Notes: generated by a model from the sequence alone, not told the origin. 46,754 bases of DNA from Desulfosarcinaceae bacterium (GCA_030066015.1 JASJCL010000060.1:1-46754); one strand, 5' to 3'; counted from the stretch's first letter, positions 34,241 to 42,888 are shown. A program made the numbers and translations.

Positions 34241-35359
34241 CTACACCAGATAGAACGGCTCTCTCTCCTGTGTGGCCGCCATGATGGCGATATCGGGATG
34301 ACGATCCGCCAGGCGATTCCGCAGTTGTGTCACCAGGTGGTTTACCACAATGCGTTCCGAAGCGAAATGGCCAACGTCGATCAAGCCTTTCCCAGCATCC
34401 TCGACGCTACGGGCATCGTGGTAGCGCACATCCCCGGTGATGAAGGCCTGGGCGCCGGACCCGAAGAAGGCATCCAGCAGGCTCCCGCCGCTGCCGGTGC
34501 ACAAGGCCACGGTCGCTACGCGCGCCTGCGGCACCCCGACAACCCGCACGAAAGCGGCACCCAGAATCATCTTAACACGATCTGCCAGTGCCTTGAGGGA
34601 GATCTCCTCCGGCAGGTCACCCACCCGACCGAGGCCGCTATCCGCTGGGTCGGTGAGCAGCGGATAGGCATCCCAGGCCATGGTCTCATAGGGATGGGCC
34701 GCTTCAGCAGCCGCCACTGCCGCCGGGAGGCGATGCTGGGGAACGATGGTCTCGAGGCGGACTTCGCCCACCGTTTCGGTCCGACCGATTTGGCCAATGG
34801 CGGGCCGGCTTGCCGCCCCGGGTCGAAAGCTGCCCTGTCCCTCCAGACGGAAGGCGCAGTGGCTGTAGTCCCCGATGAGGCCTGCACCGGCGCTGAACAA
34901 TGCTTGCCGAATGGCGGCTTCGGCGTCCGCCGGCACAAATATCACCAGTTTGGCCCGTGCCGGTGCCGCAGCGGGACGCAAGACCTTGCGTTTCTGCAGA
35001 TTCAGCAGGTTGGCGAGATGATCGTTTAGCCCTCCCTTGACACTGTCGAGATTGGTATGGGCGGCGAAGATGGCCATTTGCCGAACGGCGCAGGCGGCGA
35101 TGATCTTACCAGCCGGGGAGTTGAAATCGATCTGTTTCAGGGGTTGCATCAGCAGCGGGTGGTGGGTGATGAGAAGATCGATCTCCTTCTCAGAAGCCTC
35201 CTGAATTACTGCCGGCAGGGGATCCAGGGCCACCAGGATGCGACGCACAGGCCACCTGGGGTCTCCCACCTGCAAGCCACAATTGTCCCAGCTTTCAGCC
35301 AAGGCTGGCGGTGCCAGCGCCGTCATGTGCTGGATAATGTCTGCTAAGGTAGCCGTCAT
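34241..35359 (-). CDS. Nif3-like (DUF34) dinuclear metal-centre protein
   Basis: 372 residues from ATG 35359, which follows AGGAGG. The DUF34 fold is split by an inserted YqfO/PII-like domain (about 130-230, LVIFVPADAEAAIRQALFSA to AAHPYETMAWDAYPL). Metal-ligand motifs: DLLITHHPLLM and GHFASERIVV, plus FAAHTNLDSVKGGLN. Members form hexamers with two-metal sites, and some have been proposed as GTP cyclohydrolase-like or metal chaperones; function not settled. It heads the nif3-zinc ribbon-rnpB set. A terminator lies 30 bases upstream of its ATG. Confidence 0.88.
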   Translation of the reverse strand: MTATLADIIQHMTALAPPALAESWDNCGLQVGDPRWPVRRILVALDPLPAVIQEASEKEIDLLITHHPLLMQPLKQIDFNSPAGKIIAACAVRQMAIFAAHTNLDSVKGGLNDHLANLLNLQKRKVLRPAAAPARAKLVIFVPADAEAAIRQALFSAGAGLIGDYSHCAFRLEGQGSFRPGAASRPAIGQIGRTETVGEVRLETIVPQHRLPAAVAAAEAAHPYETMAWDAYPLLTDPADSGLGRVGDLPEEISLKALADRVKMILGAAFVRVVGVPQARVATVALCTGSGGSLLDAFFGSGAQAFITGDVRYHDARSVEDAGKGLIDVGHFASERIVVNHLVTQLRNRLADRHPDIAIMAATQEREPFYLV

Positions 35360-35388
35360 GGATCCCCTCCTCATGATGGGAGCAAATG

Positions 35389-35417
35389 AAAAAGCGTGAG
35401 GGAAGATCTCCTCACGC
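35389..35417 (-). terminator. Rho-independent terminator between tRNA-Met and the nif3-like gene
   Basis: Arms GCGTGAGG at 35394-35401 and CCTCACGC at 35410-35417 form an 8-base perfect stem. On the minus strand it is followed by five T residues (35393-35389). It lies 100 bases after the tRNA and only 30 before the nif3-like ATG. Confidence 0.75.
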
Positions 35418-35517
35418 CTCGCTGGCAACCTGGACCGGGGTGTCGTCGGTCGCGTGCACCGCACAGCCCCTGGCAATTGAAGGGGATCTCCTGGCGGTGG
35501 CAGTTTCTTCCTGAGAG

Positions 35518-35590
35518 TGGGCCCACCTGGGATCGAACCAGGGACCTACCGGTTATGAGCCGGTGGCTCTGCCAACTGAGCTATGGGCCC
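35518..35590 (-). tRNA. tRNA with CAT anticodon, probably elongator tRNA-Met
   Basis: 73 bases fold into a full cloverleaf: acceptor GGGCCCA with TGGGCCC, D arm GCTC/GAGC, anticodon stem ACCGG/CCGGT with loop CTCATAA (anticodon CAT), T arm CCTGG/CCAGG with loop TTCGATC. The anticodon stem lacks the three G-C pairs of an initiator, and base 1-72 is paired, so this is elongator Met or, less likely, Ile2. The base after the acceptor is C, and CCA is not encoded (CAC follows). A sigma-70 promoter precedes it. Confidence 0.88.
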
Positions 35591-35629
35591 GCGTTCCATC
35601 GGCAGATCACTTAGAAAACGAAATTATGC

Positions 35630-35658
35630 CTAATAGCGGTCGTCGGTGCATTTGTCAA
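35630..35658 (-). promoter_or_regulatory. Sigma-70 promoter of the tRNA-Met gene
   Basis: On the minus strand, a perfect -35 TTGACA (35653-35658) and -10 TATTAG (35630-35635) are 17 bases apart. The start site would be near 35622, about 32 bases before the tRNA. Confidence 0.6.
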
Positions 35659-35744
35659 GACGACGCCCCCTGCGCTGGATGGGCGGACTTGGCGGTGGCG
35701 CGCCGCAGTATCCCATCCGATGCGATCCAAAGCAGCCCGCTCCA

Positions 35745-37700
35745 TCACGATTCGATAAAGCTCTTAAGCTTGCGGCTACGGGTGGGGTGACGCAATTTGC
35801 GCAGCGCTTTGGCTTCTATCTGGCGGATGCGCTCGCGGGTAACCGTAAAGTCTTGCCCAACCTCCTCCAGGGTATGATCGGCTTTCTCACCAATGCCGAA
35901 ACGCATCCGCAGGACCTTTTCCTCACGCGGCGTCAGGGTGGCCAGCACCTTACGGGTTTGTTCGGCCAGGTTGAGGCTCACCGCTGCATCGGAGGGCAGC
36001 ATAAATTTTTTATCCTCGATGAAGTCACCCAGGTGGCTGTCTTCCTCCTCGCCGATGGGGGTCTCCAGACTGATGGGTTCGCGGGCGATTTTGAGCACCT
36101 TGCGCACCTTGTCCAGCGGGATCTCCATCTTCTCGGCGATCTCTTCGGGCCGCGGCTCGCGCCCCAGTTCCTGCACCAGGTAGCGGGATGTGCGAATCAG
36201 CTTGTTGATGGTCTCAATCATATGCACAGGAATGCGGATTGTACGGGCCTGATCGGCGATGGCGCGGGTAATGGCCTGGCGAATCCACCAGGTGGCATAG
36301 GTGCTGAATTTGTACCCACGCCGGTACTCGAACTTATCGACCGCCTTCATGAGACCGATGTTGCCCTCCTGAATTAGGTCAAGAAACTGGAGGCCTCGGT
36401 TGGTATACTTCTTGGCAATGCTCACCACCAGTCTCAAGTTGGCCTTGATCAATTCGCTCTTGGCGTCCTTGGCCCGCCGACGCCCCTCCTCCACATTGGC
36501 CATGACCCGCTTGAGCGCGCGGCTGTTGGCCTTAATTTCGAACTCCTTATCGGCCACCTGGGCCTGCATCTGGTTGAGCCGCTCGAAGAGGGCGTTGACA
36601 TCGTCGGCGCTAAGGCCATTGCCACCCTTGAGAAGCTTTTTGAAAGCGGTTTTGGCGTTCAGCGCTTCGCGCAGATCGGTCAGGGTCGTTCCCGTGGTGT
36701 CAGCCGTCATCGAAAGCAGTTTGTGGCGGCCGTCGTACCAGTCGATCAAATCTCGGATCTCGGTCTCCATGCGATCGATGACGCTGCCCTCCAGGCGCCA
36801 GTCCTTGAGTAGTTCAAAGATTTTATGGTTGCGTCGCATGATGCAGCGCCGGGTCTTGCGCAGATCTTCATCTCCTTGTGGCAAACCGGCCAGTTTCTCC
36901 CGAAAGCCCTCATTCTCTAACGCCACTTCACGGATCTGCTGAATCGTATTTAAAAAGCTTTCGATCTGGGCGACCTCGTCGACATAGGTATCGCCCTCAT
37001 CGATATCGCGCAGGACGTGTTTGGGGCGCAAGGCGCCCATCTCGATGAAGCTACCATATTCCAGGATGGAGGCCACGCCGAGTGTCGTTTCCAACAGCGC
37101 CTTGAGGACTTCCTGCTCTCCGGCTTCGATCTTCTTGGCGATCTCCACTTCACCTTCGCGGCTCAACAAGGTCACCAGCCCCATCTCACGCAGATACATC
37201 TTGACGGGGTCCGTGACACCACCATAATCGGCCACGGTGGCGGTTTTGGCTTTTGAGACCACTTTTTTGGCCACCGTTTTCTGCTTAACGCCCCCCTTTT
37301 TTTCTTCGACCACCTCGATCCCCTGCTGCTCAAACAGCATTAGGGTGTCGTCCACGTGCTCAGCGCTGAGCAGTTCCTCGGGCAATGCGTCGTTGATCTC
37401 GTCATAGGTCAACCAGCCCTGCTTCTGCCCCTGAATCTCCAGTTTTTTAATGGCTTTGGAGGCGGCCTTCATCTTGGCATCGAAGCCCGGGGCTACCTTC
37501 GCCAATTCGGACGGTTTCGCAATCGCCGTCTTGAGCGCCGGTCGAGAACCCGATTTGGATGCCGTTTTGGATCCCGTCGTGGTCGACGATTTGGCCCCGC
37601 CTTTGTTAGCCGCCGTTTTCGTGGTCGATGATTTGGCGGCAGCTCTCTTTTTCGCTTTGGTGGCCTGGCCTTTCGCATCCGCTGGTTTCTTTTTCGTCAT
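35745..37700 (-). CDS. rpoD: RNA polymerase primary sigma factor
   Basis: 651 residues. The first ~60 residues are Lys/Ala/Ser/Thr-rich and low-complexity. Region 1.1 lies at about 95-140. Region 1.2 starts [21 protein letters not shown] non-conserved insert follows. Region 2 has [40 protein letters not shown] and [20 protein letters not shown]. Region 3 and region 4 end in [12 protein letters not shown]-like [14 protein letters not shown] and [19 protein letters not shown]. It follows dnaG by 133 bases; rpsU, the usual third member of this operon in enteric bacteria, is absent. Confidence 0.95.
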   Translation of the reverse strand: MTKKKPADAKGQATKAKKRAAAKSSTTKTAANKGGAKSSTTTGSKTASKSGSRPALKTAIAKPSELAKVAPGFDAKMKAASKAIKKLEIQGQKQGWLTYDEINDALPEELLSAEHVDDTLMLFEQQGIEVVEEKKGGVKQKTVAKKVVSKAKTATVADYGGVTDPVKMYLREMGLVTLLSREGEVEIAKKIEAGEQEVLKALLETTLGVASILEYGSFIEMGALRPKHVLRDIDEGDTYVDEVAQIESFLNTIQQIREVALENEGFREKLAGLPQGDEDLRKTRRCIMRRNHKIFELLKDWRLEGSVIDRMETEIRDLIDWYDGRHKLLSMTADTTGTTLTDLREALNAKTAFKKLLKGGNGLSADDVNALFERLNQMQAQVADKEFEIKANSRALKRVMANVEEGRRRAKDAKSELIKANLRLVVSIAKKYTNRGLQFLDLIQEGNIGLMKAVDKFEYRRGYKFSTYATWWIRQAITRAIADQARTIRIPVHMIETINKLIRTSRYLVQELGREPRPEEIAEKMEIPLDKVRKVLKIAREPISLETPIGEEEDSHLGDFIEDKKFMLPSDAAVSLNLAEQTRKVLATLTPREEKVLRMRFGIGEKADHTLEEVGQDFTVTRERIRQIEAKALRKLRHPTRSRKLKSFIES

Positions 37701-37833
37701 AGCCTTCGTATGCCCTTTTCGTCGTTATTTTGCCCCACCCGTCTCCCAAGCCGGACCAGCCACCTGCCCGGCAAAAGCCCAAGCTTGCATATTACCGGGT
37801 CGGCAGTTGCTTGACCGCCAGAATTGCAGCAGT

Positions 37834-39615
37834 TCAGGTGGCGCGACTTATGGATCGCGTGCGCTGCTTTTCCCGCAGCAGACGCTGCAGCAGTTCCATG
37901 TCACCGGCTGCTTCCGCGGCACGTATTTTTTCGATGAGTGAATCATGCCGCTTACGTTTGCCCAACCGGAACTGGGTAAGGAGCCGCTCGCAGCCGGCTT
38001 GGTCCCAATGCTCCTCCACCATGGCAAGTGCCGCCACCAGGCGTTTGAGCGCTGGTGTTTCTGAGCGTTCCATGACGTCCACCGCAGAAACGGTACCTTT
38101 GAGTTCCAATTCCAAAATCGTCGCGCCGAGCGCTTTCAGTTGGGGGGATTCAAACTGGTCCAACAGGTTCTCGCTTCTCACCACCGCGATCATTTGCGGA
38201 TATTGGAGCATCATGGAGATGATCTGCCGCTCGATTCGCCGGCCGCTACTGAGTATGCCGGCGGTGTCTGTCTCGCGTTTAATGGGCGCTGATTCAACCG
38301 ATGACGTCTGCCGAGTGGCAGGCAGGCCTCGCATGAGGGCGGCTTCATCGATTCCTAGGCGCTCGGCCAGTTTTTGCACGTGAAAAGCCCTGGTTAGAGA
38401 GTCCTCCAAGGCCGCCAGCGGCTCACTCAACTCCTTGACAATACGCATCTTGCCCGTGGTTGTCATCCCGTGCTGGGCGATTGCCTGCTCGAGGAGAAAA
38501 TCCATCGCCGCGAGCGTTTTGCCGGCCGCCTCCTGGAAGCGGTCAGCGCCGGCCTCCATCACATAGGAATCCGGATCATGCCCCGCGGGCAATACCAAAA
38601 TGCGCGGTTCGAGCAGACCGTCTTTAAAGACTTGAATGCTGCGTCGGGCCGCATTCAATCCCGCCGCATCACTATCGTACACCAGGACCACCTGCCCCCC
38701 TTCACCCATATAGCCCCGGATCATCTGCACGTGGTCGGATGTTAGGCTTGTGCCCAGCGTGGCGACGGCGTTGACGATCCCATTCAGGTGCAGCGAAAGC
38801 GCGTCGAAATACCCTTCAACGATATAAAGACGCCCCTCCTGTCGACACACGCTGCGCGCCCGGTCCATGCCGTAGAGTGTACGGCTCTTGTGATAAACGG
38901 CTGTTTCCGGTCCATTGATGTATTTTGGAAGATCATCACCCAGCACCCGGCCGCCAAAGGCCAGCACCTGACCATTGAGGTCCCGGATGGGAAAAATGAC
39001 CCGATGCCGGAACCGGTCATAAAAGCCGTCGCCTTGCTTGCGGGGCACCGCCAAACCCGTTTTCGCAATCATTTGGGGTGGGAATCCTCTACGCTTCAAG
39101 TAGCCCAGTAACCGGTCCCAGGCATCCAGCGCATATCCCAACTGGTATTCAGCGATGAACTTACGCGTCATGCCCCGCCGAACCAAGTAGGCCAAGGCAG
39201 GGCCACCCGCCTTTGCTTCGACAAGCTGGTGGTGGAAAAAGCGTTCCGCTTGCGCGTTGATCGCCAGCAATTGCTCGCGCTCGGAAATACGGCGCTTCTG
39301 GGCAGGGGTCAACCGCCCAGTGGGCAGACGGATACCGAGGCGCTGCGCCAGGTTTTTGACCGCCTCGGGAAAGGTCAACCCATCGGCCTTCATCAGAAAG
39401 CCGATCACATTCCCGCCGGCGCCGCAGCCGAAGCAATGGTACATCTGCTTATCCGGACTGACGGTGAACGACGGTGTTTTTTCCGCATGAAACGGACAAA
39501 GACCGACAAAATTTTTGCCGGCCTTCTTTAGTGCCACACGGTCGCCGACGACCTGGACAATATCGGCTGCCGTGCGGATTTCCTGAATTTTGTCTTCCGG
39601 GATCAACGATGCCAA
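37834..39615 (-). CDS. dnaG: DNA primase
   Basis: Makes RNA primers for replication. Taken from TTG 39615, which follows GGAGGG and gives the typical start MASLIPEDKIQEIR (593 residues); a GTG at 39651 would give 605 but its ribosome site is too close. A CHC2 zinc ribbon has Cys40, His43, Cys61 and Cys64. The TOPRIM domain includes YIVEGYFDALSLHLNGI and VVLVYDSDAAGLNA. The DnaB-binding C-terminal region (about 450-590) ends in RTRSISRAT. It precedes rpoD in the same direction. Confidence 0.94.
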   Translation of the reverse strand: MASLIPEDKIQEIRTAADIVQVVGDRVALKKAGKNFVGLCPFHAEKTPSFTVSPDKQMYHCFGCGAGGNVIGFLMKADGLTFPEAVKNLAQRLGIRLPTGRLTPAQKRRISEREQLLAINAQAERFFHHQLVEAKAGGPALAYLVRRGMTRKFIAEYQLGYALDAWDRLLGYLKRRGFPPQMIAKTGLAVPRKQGDGFYDRFRHRVIFPIRDLNGQVLAFGGRVLGDDLPKYINGPETAVYHKSRTLYGMDRARSVCRQEGRLYIVEGYFDALSLHLNGIVNAVATLGTSLTSDHVQMIRGYMGEGGQVVLVYDSDAAGLNAARRSIQVFKDGLLEPRILVLPAGHDPDSYVMEAGADRFQEAAGKTLAAMDFLLEQAIAQHGMTTTGKMRIVKELSEPLAALEDSLTRAFHVQKLAERLGIDEAALMRGLPATRQTSSVESAPIKRETDTAGILSSGRRIERQIISMMLQYPQMIAVVRSENLLDQFESPQLKALGATILELELKGTVSAVDVMERSETPALKRLVAALAMVEEHWDQAGCERLLTQFRLGKRKRHDSLIEKIRAAEAAGDMELLQRLLREKQRTRSISRAT

Positions 39616-39922
39616 AAAGTGCGCCCTCCGCGCGGGGGAGACGTTGTCCACACCTCATTGGAAAAGGGGGGACCCCCCTGCGATCCAGCACCACCACGCT
39701 GCTTCCGGCCTTCCGGCCGGCGGCGGGGGTGGGTCCCGGCATCGTCATGCGCCCACCGATGGTGGGATGCTACCAAGCAGATCCTTACCATCACATCAGC
39801 GCAGTCCGTTTCCTTCCAATCGAGATCCAGACAACTTAACGCCAAAGACATATAAAGTAACGCATTCGTTTTTGATGTCAATGGTTAATCACGCAAATCG
39901 GCGAGGTAGCGAGCCGGGCACG
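39616..39922. other. Intergenic region upstream of dnaG
   Basis: About 307 bases without a gene. The half next to dnaG is G+C-rich with a short inverted repeat (CCGGCC around 39714). The half next to the lipoprotein gene is A+T-rich and contains a candidate promoter (39851-39881). Confidence 0.4.
39851..39881 (-). promoter_or_regulatory. Candidate promoter for dnaG-rpoD
   Basis: A perfect -35 TTGACA (39876-39881) faces dnaG, with TTTATA (39851-39856) as a possible -10 at a long 19-base spacing. The match is weak at the -10. Confidence 0.3.
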
Positions 39923-40615
39923 CTATGGTTGGGCAAGGGCCGTGGTCATCTCATCCAGGGCACGTGAGCCCATTTGCGCAGCGGTGAGCCAGCGCCCCCT
40001 ATCTTTAATGAAAGTGCCGAGCTTCAGGAGATTTTCGGAGAGGGGTTGTTGCACTTCATCAAAGCTGCGCCACCATACCACCTGGCCACTGGCCGTCTCC
40101 AGGAGCAGCAGGTCAAAGGTCACTGCAGCCGGCGTATCGGCCGCGTATTTGAGACCTACCCGCTCCCGATACCGATAGAGGGTTCCCATGAGGACGGCGT
40201 CGGCCCCTTGTCGGCGTCCCAGTTCCGCCACCAGACGACGTTCACTGAACAAGGTCGTCTCCGAAATCAGTTCCGCCCGTTCACCGACACTCTGCGCTGG
40301 TGGTAGGATTCGTGCCAAGGTCTTGGCCTGCAGCTGCTCCCAGAGGATCTGCGTCAGCGTTTCAGCCGCTTCCTCCGGCACGGGGCCCGTATTGAATACC
40401 TTGGATGTGAAGGGGTTGCGCACCTGTTGTCCCTCCCCATACAACGCCGTGGCGTTGGCGAAGGGCAACAGGGCCACCTGTTGATATTTTGAGAGGATAA
40501 CGGTCTGCGGGGCGGGTCTCGGAGATTTCGCGCAGCCAAGGCTCTGGAGGACCAAAAGGCCAATTAGCAGAAAAGGCCAACGGCATTTGCCCATAAGGAG
40601 GGGGGATGAGATCAT
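39923..40615 (-). CDS. Putative lipoprotein, CsgG/LpoB-like fold
   Basis: 230 residues from ATG 40615; ATG 40594 is possible but has no ribosome site. The signal ends in a lipobox LGC (Cys28), so it is a lipoprotein. The body starts QVALLPFANATALY and has LTQILWEQLQAKTLARILPP and GRRQGADAVLMGTLYRYRER, followed by VTFDLLLLETASGQVVWWRS. This pattern (conserved PFxN, ADxVLxGxL, LLLLDxxTGxxVW-like) recalls CsgG-N, LpoB and related envelope lipoproteins. Exact role unknown. It faces the same way as hisB upstream, with 71 bases between. Confidence 0.7.
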   Translation of the reverse strand: MISSPLLMGKCRWPFLLIGLLVLQSLGCAKSPRPAPQTVILSKYQQVALLPFANATALYGEGQQVRNPFTSKVFNTGPVPEEAAETLTQILWEQLQAKTLARILPPAQSVGERAELISETTLFSERRLVAELGRRQGADAVLMGTLYRYRERVGLKYAADTPAAVTFDLLLLETASGQVVWWRSFDEVQQPLSENLLKLGTFIKDRGRWLTAAQMGSRALDEMTTALAQP

Positions 40616-40686
40616 CGATCGCTCGAATCGTGTTGTAAAGCTGTTACCGGTGAGGCGGCCTGGGAACTTAGGTGATACTGGATAAT

Positions 40687-41274
40687 TTACAGGCTTCCCT
40701 TTGAGGATCGCACCCCTTTGACCCGCGCATCCATTGTCACGGCCTGGGCCAAGGCCCGTCCGAGGGACTTAAAAACTGCCTCGACGACATGGTGCTGGTT
40801 TTCGCCGTAGGGTACCTCGATGTGAAGGTTCATACCCGCTTTATTGCTTAAGGCGCGCATGAACTCCTTGATCAGGGTCACATCGAATGTGGGGTCAGGC
40901 GTCATGCTATCCGGTAGCAGTAACACGAGATAGGGTCGGTTGGAGATATCGACCGCCACCTTAGCGAGGGACTCGTCCATGGGGGTGACCGCAAATCCAT
41001 AACGCCGGATCCCCTTGCGGTCTCCCAGGGCCTCCTGTAGAGCCGTCCCCAAACCAAGGCCGACATCTTCGACCGTGTGATGGTAATCCACCTCCAAATC
41101 GCCTTGGGCCACCACCGCCAAATCGAAAAATGCGTGAACGCCCAATAGGGTCAGCATGTGATCGAAAAACCCGATGCCCGTGTCCGCACGGACATCGCCC
41201 TGACCATGGAGATCGAGCATTATCCGAATCTGGGTCTCCTTGGTTTTGCGTTCTACTTCTGCTATTCGCGTCAT
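40687..41274 (-). CDS. hisB: Imidazoleglycerol-phosphate dehydratase
   Basis: Histidine biosynthesis step six. 195 residues, single-domain HisB without the phosphatase domain fused in enterobacteria. Metal-binding motifs: GIGFFDHMLTLLGVHAFFDL, DYHHTVEDVG and GENQHHVVEAVFKSLGRAL. No other his genes are in the window. The start has no clear ribosome site. Confidence 0.95.
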   Translation of the reverse strand: MTRIAEVERKTKETQIRIMLDLHGQGDVRADTGIGFFDHMLTLLGVHAFFDLAVVAQGDLEVDYHHTVEDVGLGLGTALQEALGDRKGIRRYGFAVTPMDESLAKVAVDISNRPYLVLLLPDSMTPDPTFDVTLIKEFMRALSNKAGMNLHIEVPYGENQHHVVEAVFKSLGRALAQAVTMDARVKGVRSSKGSL

Positions 41275-41340
41275 GATGGTTGGTGGGGTGCCTGTCTTAG
41301 AGATGATGGTGGCCGGTAACCGTTCACCGACATGTTCGCA

Positions 41341-41356
41341 GTGCCCTTGCGGGCAC
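41341..41356. other. Short hairpin upstream of hisB
   Basis: GTGCCC-TTGC-GGGCAC, a perfect 6-base stem, lies about 65 bases before the hisB start. No T run follows on either strand, so it is not a standard terminator. Confidence 0.3.
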
Positions 41357-41450
41357 GGTGATCGGCTATACTATTAGCGGAAACGTGATCTATGAGCAAG
41401 CCAAATGAGGCGATGTACAGAGGAACCGGCCTTGGAGAGGGTGTCGAATC

Positions 41451-41478
41451 AAAAAACAACCCCTGCCGAAGCAGGGAT
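41451..41478 (-). terminator. Rho-independent terminator after the 31-residue gene
   Basis: The stem CCCTGC-TTCG-GCAGGG (minus strand, 41476-41461) has a stable TTCG loop and is followed by GTTG and six T residues. It lies about 70 bases after the stop of the small gene at 41545 and separates it from hisB. Confidence 0.8.
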
Positions 41479-41544
41479 TATAAAAACCGCCGGTGCGGAA
41501 GGTAGTATTAGCGCGTGCCGCGTCGCAAGTCGCAAATGGTTGCT

Positions 41545-41640
41545 TTACGATTCCCGGCGCGCCTCAAAGTTTCGGGTCAACTTGAGGAGCTTCGCCATCA
41601 CCAGGTAGAACCCCAGAAATATCATCAACCCATCCATCAT
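41545..41640 (-). CDS. Predicted 31-residue single-pass membrane microprotein
   Basis: Starts ATG ATG at 41640-41635, after GGGAGGTG at proper spacing, and ends TAA at 41545-41547. It is too short for usual gene calls. It reads MMDGLMIFLGFYLVMAKLLK and then LTRNFEARRES: one hydrophobic helix of about 16-18 residues, then a charged tail. The positive-inside rule suggests a cytoplasmic C-terminus. A strong terminator lies just downstream, so it may be its own transcript. It resembles small accessory subunits of membrane complexes in form only; no family was recognised. Confidence 0.6.
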   Translation of the reverse strand: MMDGLMIFLGFYLVMAKLLKLTRNFEARRES

Positions 41641-41854
41641 GGCCCACCTCCCGTTCAATTTGGTGCAGATCGATTCATCCGTGCTTGAATGCTATCCAAC
41701 CGCGGTGATTCGGAAAAGGTGATGGGACACTTTTCGTTAGGGATTCTTCACCGATTAGCCGTTCCTTGATGCCGAGGGAGCGATCCTTTGTCAGGAGCAG
41801 GACGCCACCATCCAACCCGCCCTTACGCTTGGGGGAACAAGTACCCCCATATCT

Positions 41855-41896
41855 AAAAAGCCAAGGGCCTTGCGTTCATGCTTGCAAGGCCCTTGG
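41855..41896 (-). terminator. Rho-independent terminator of the tRNA-Ala gene
   Basis: A 13-base perfect stem (CCAAGGGCCTTGC at 41861-41873 with GCAAGGCCCTTGG at 41884-41896) has a 10-base loop and, on the minus strand, CTTTTT after it. It starts 18 bases after the tRNA 3' end. Confidence 0.88.
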
Positions 41897-41913
41897 TTTC
41901 CGATAAATTTTGT

Positions 41914-41989
41914 TGGTGGAGATGATGGGATTCGAACCCACGACCTCAGCGTTGCGAACGCTGCGCTCTCCCAGCTGAGCTACATCCCC
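41914..41989 (-). tRNA. tRNA-Ala (CGC anticodon)
   Basis: 76 bases including an encoded CCA. Acceptor GGGGATG pairs with CATCTCC, with the G3-U70 wobble pair that is the alanine identity element. D arm GCTC/GAGC, anticodon stem CAGCG/CGCTG with loop TTCGCAA (anticodon CGC, reading GCG), T arm GTGGG/CCCAT-type with TTCGAAT. Discriminator A. It has its own promoter and terminator. Confidence 0.95.
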
Positions 41990-42010
41990 TCACCCAACAT
42001 GTGGTGTAGT

Positions 42011-42039
42011 TGTTTATGTGCTAACGTCTGGAAAGTCAA
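42011..42039 (-). promoter_or_regulatory. Candidate promoter for tRNA-Ala
   Basis: TTGACT (42034-42039) and TAAACA (42011-42016) on the minus strand are 17 bases apart, placing the start about 15 bases before the tRNA. Confidence 0.45.
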
Positions 42040-42103
42040 TGCGAAACAGTGTCCGTGTTCTCCAATGGTTCCGTTGCAGGACCCCCCACCATACCGCAGC
42101 AGC

Positions 42104-42121
42104 GGCCCGCTGAGGCGGGCC
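42104..42121. other. G+C-rich hairpin downstream of the pseudo-receiver gene
   Basis: GGCCCGC-TGAG-GCGGGCC, a perfect 7-base stem, about 130 bases after the pseudo-receiver stop. No T run follows on the minus strand, so any terminator role is weak. Confidence 0.35.
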
Positions 42122-42249
42122 GGATTTCAGGTATGCGATCAAGACAGGGGCGTCTGCGGCCAAGGCGCTGAATGAGTTGGGCAAGGGCTTCTGGGACGGG
42201 GCGGTATGCCATCAAACGGTCGGGTGTGCGGCCCCTGAAAAATGGTCGG

Positions 42250-42651
42250 TCAATGTGGGGGCCGGGTCAGCTGCGCGTCGGTCAGCAGGCCAAGACGGCC
42301 CAGGCACTGCCCTAGTTTGATGGCTTCGGCTTTGCCGCAAACCGGCGGCAGCGGCATGAGGATTCCCAGCCCCTCGGTGCGTTCATGGAACACCTCTGGT
42401 GACGTGTCGGAGACCAACACCGCATTGATCATGGCGTTGACCTCCAGGAGCTGTCGCACCAGCTCCTCACCGGTCATATCTCCCAGCATCGCATCGACGA
42501 TGACCAGATCGACCGCCGACGCGCGAACCTTCGCCAGGGAGGTGCGGCCGCTCGATGCCTGCGTGAAGGTGACGGGGTGACGAGCGGACAACTCCGCTCG
42601 CAGCTTTTGAAAGCGCTCTGGTTGTCGACTGGCCAGCAGGATGGTCAACAT
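42250..42651 (-). CDS. Receiver-like (pseudo-receiver) protein
   Basis: 133 residues with a response-regulator-like fold: Asp53 in DLVIVDAMLGDMTGEELVRQ sits where receivers are phosphorylated, and Ser81 in VLVSD matches the beta-4 Ser/Thr. The acidic pair after beta-1 is missing (ILLASRQ), and the conserved Lys after beta-5 is absent (ILMPLPPV). It is thus probably not phosphorylated in the normal way. It has no output domain. It is the last gene of the NifX/MinD cluster, 238 bases after the NifX-like gene, with a hairpin between. No adjacent histidine kinase. Confidence 0.7.
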   Translation of the reverse strand: MLTILLASRQPERFQKLRAELSARHPVTFTQASSGRTSLAKVRASAVDLVIVDAMLGDMTGEELVRQLLEVNAMINAVLVSDTSPEVFHERTEGLGILMPLPPVCGKAEAIKLGQCLGRLGLLTDAQLTRPPH

Positions 42652-42771
42652 GGTTCTGCTTTCAGTTCCTATGTTGGATTCACGCCCGTTTGCCCCAACA
42701 GCTCACCGGATTGGTACATCGGGCTTCGGTGGGTGCGCTGCCACAACAGGGGTTATCCTTGGGCCCCGGGA

Positions 42772-42797
42772 CGCTGCCGGTCTCGCGACCGGCAGCG
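42772..42797. other. 11-base perfect hairpin between NifX-like and pseudo-receiver genes
   Basis: CGCTGCCGGTC (42772-42782) and its exact complement GACCGGCAGCG (42787-42797) flank a TCGC loop. No T run. It could separate the two genes' transcripts or protect an RNA end. Confidence 0.5.
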
Positions 42798-42888
42798 CAG
42801 CGGGTCGCCGACACGATTGGCCTTTAGACGTCATGAGGACTGATGGGGCTCGTCGTTCGATGGGCCCATCCTGCCATTCGGCCACCCC

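Noticed and set aside
41271-41459. 62-codon minus-strand frame ending in overlap with the hisB start
   Set aside because: It begins at the T run of the terminator at 41451-41478, so it would need to be transcribed past that terminator, and its composition is not protein-like.
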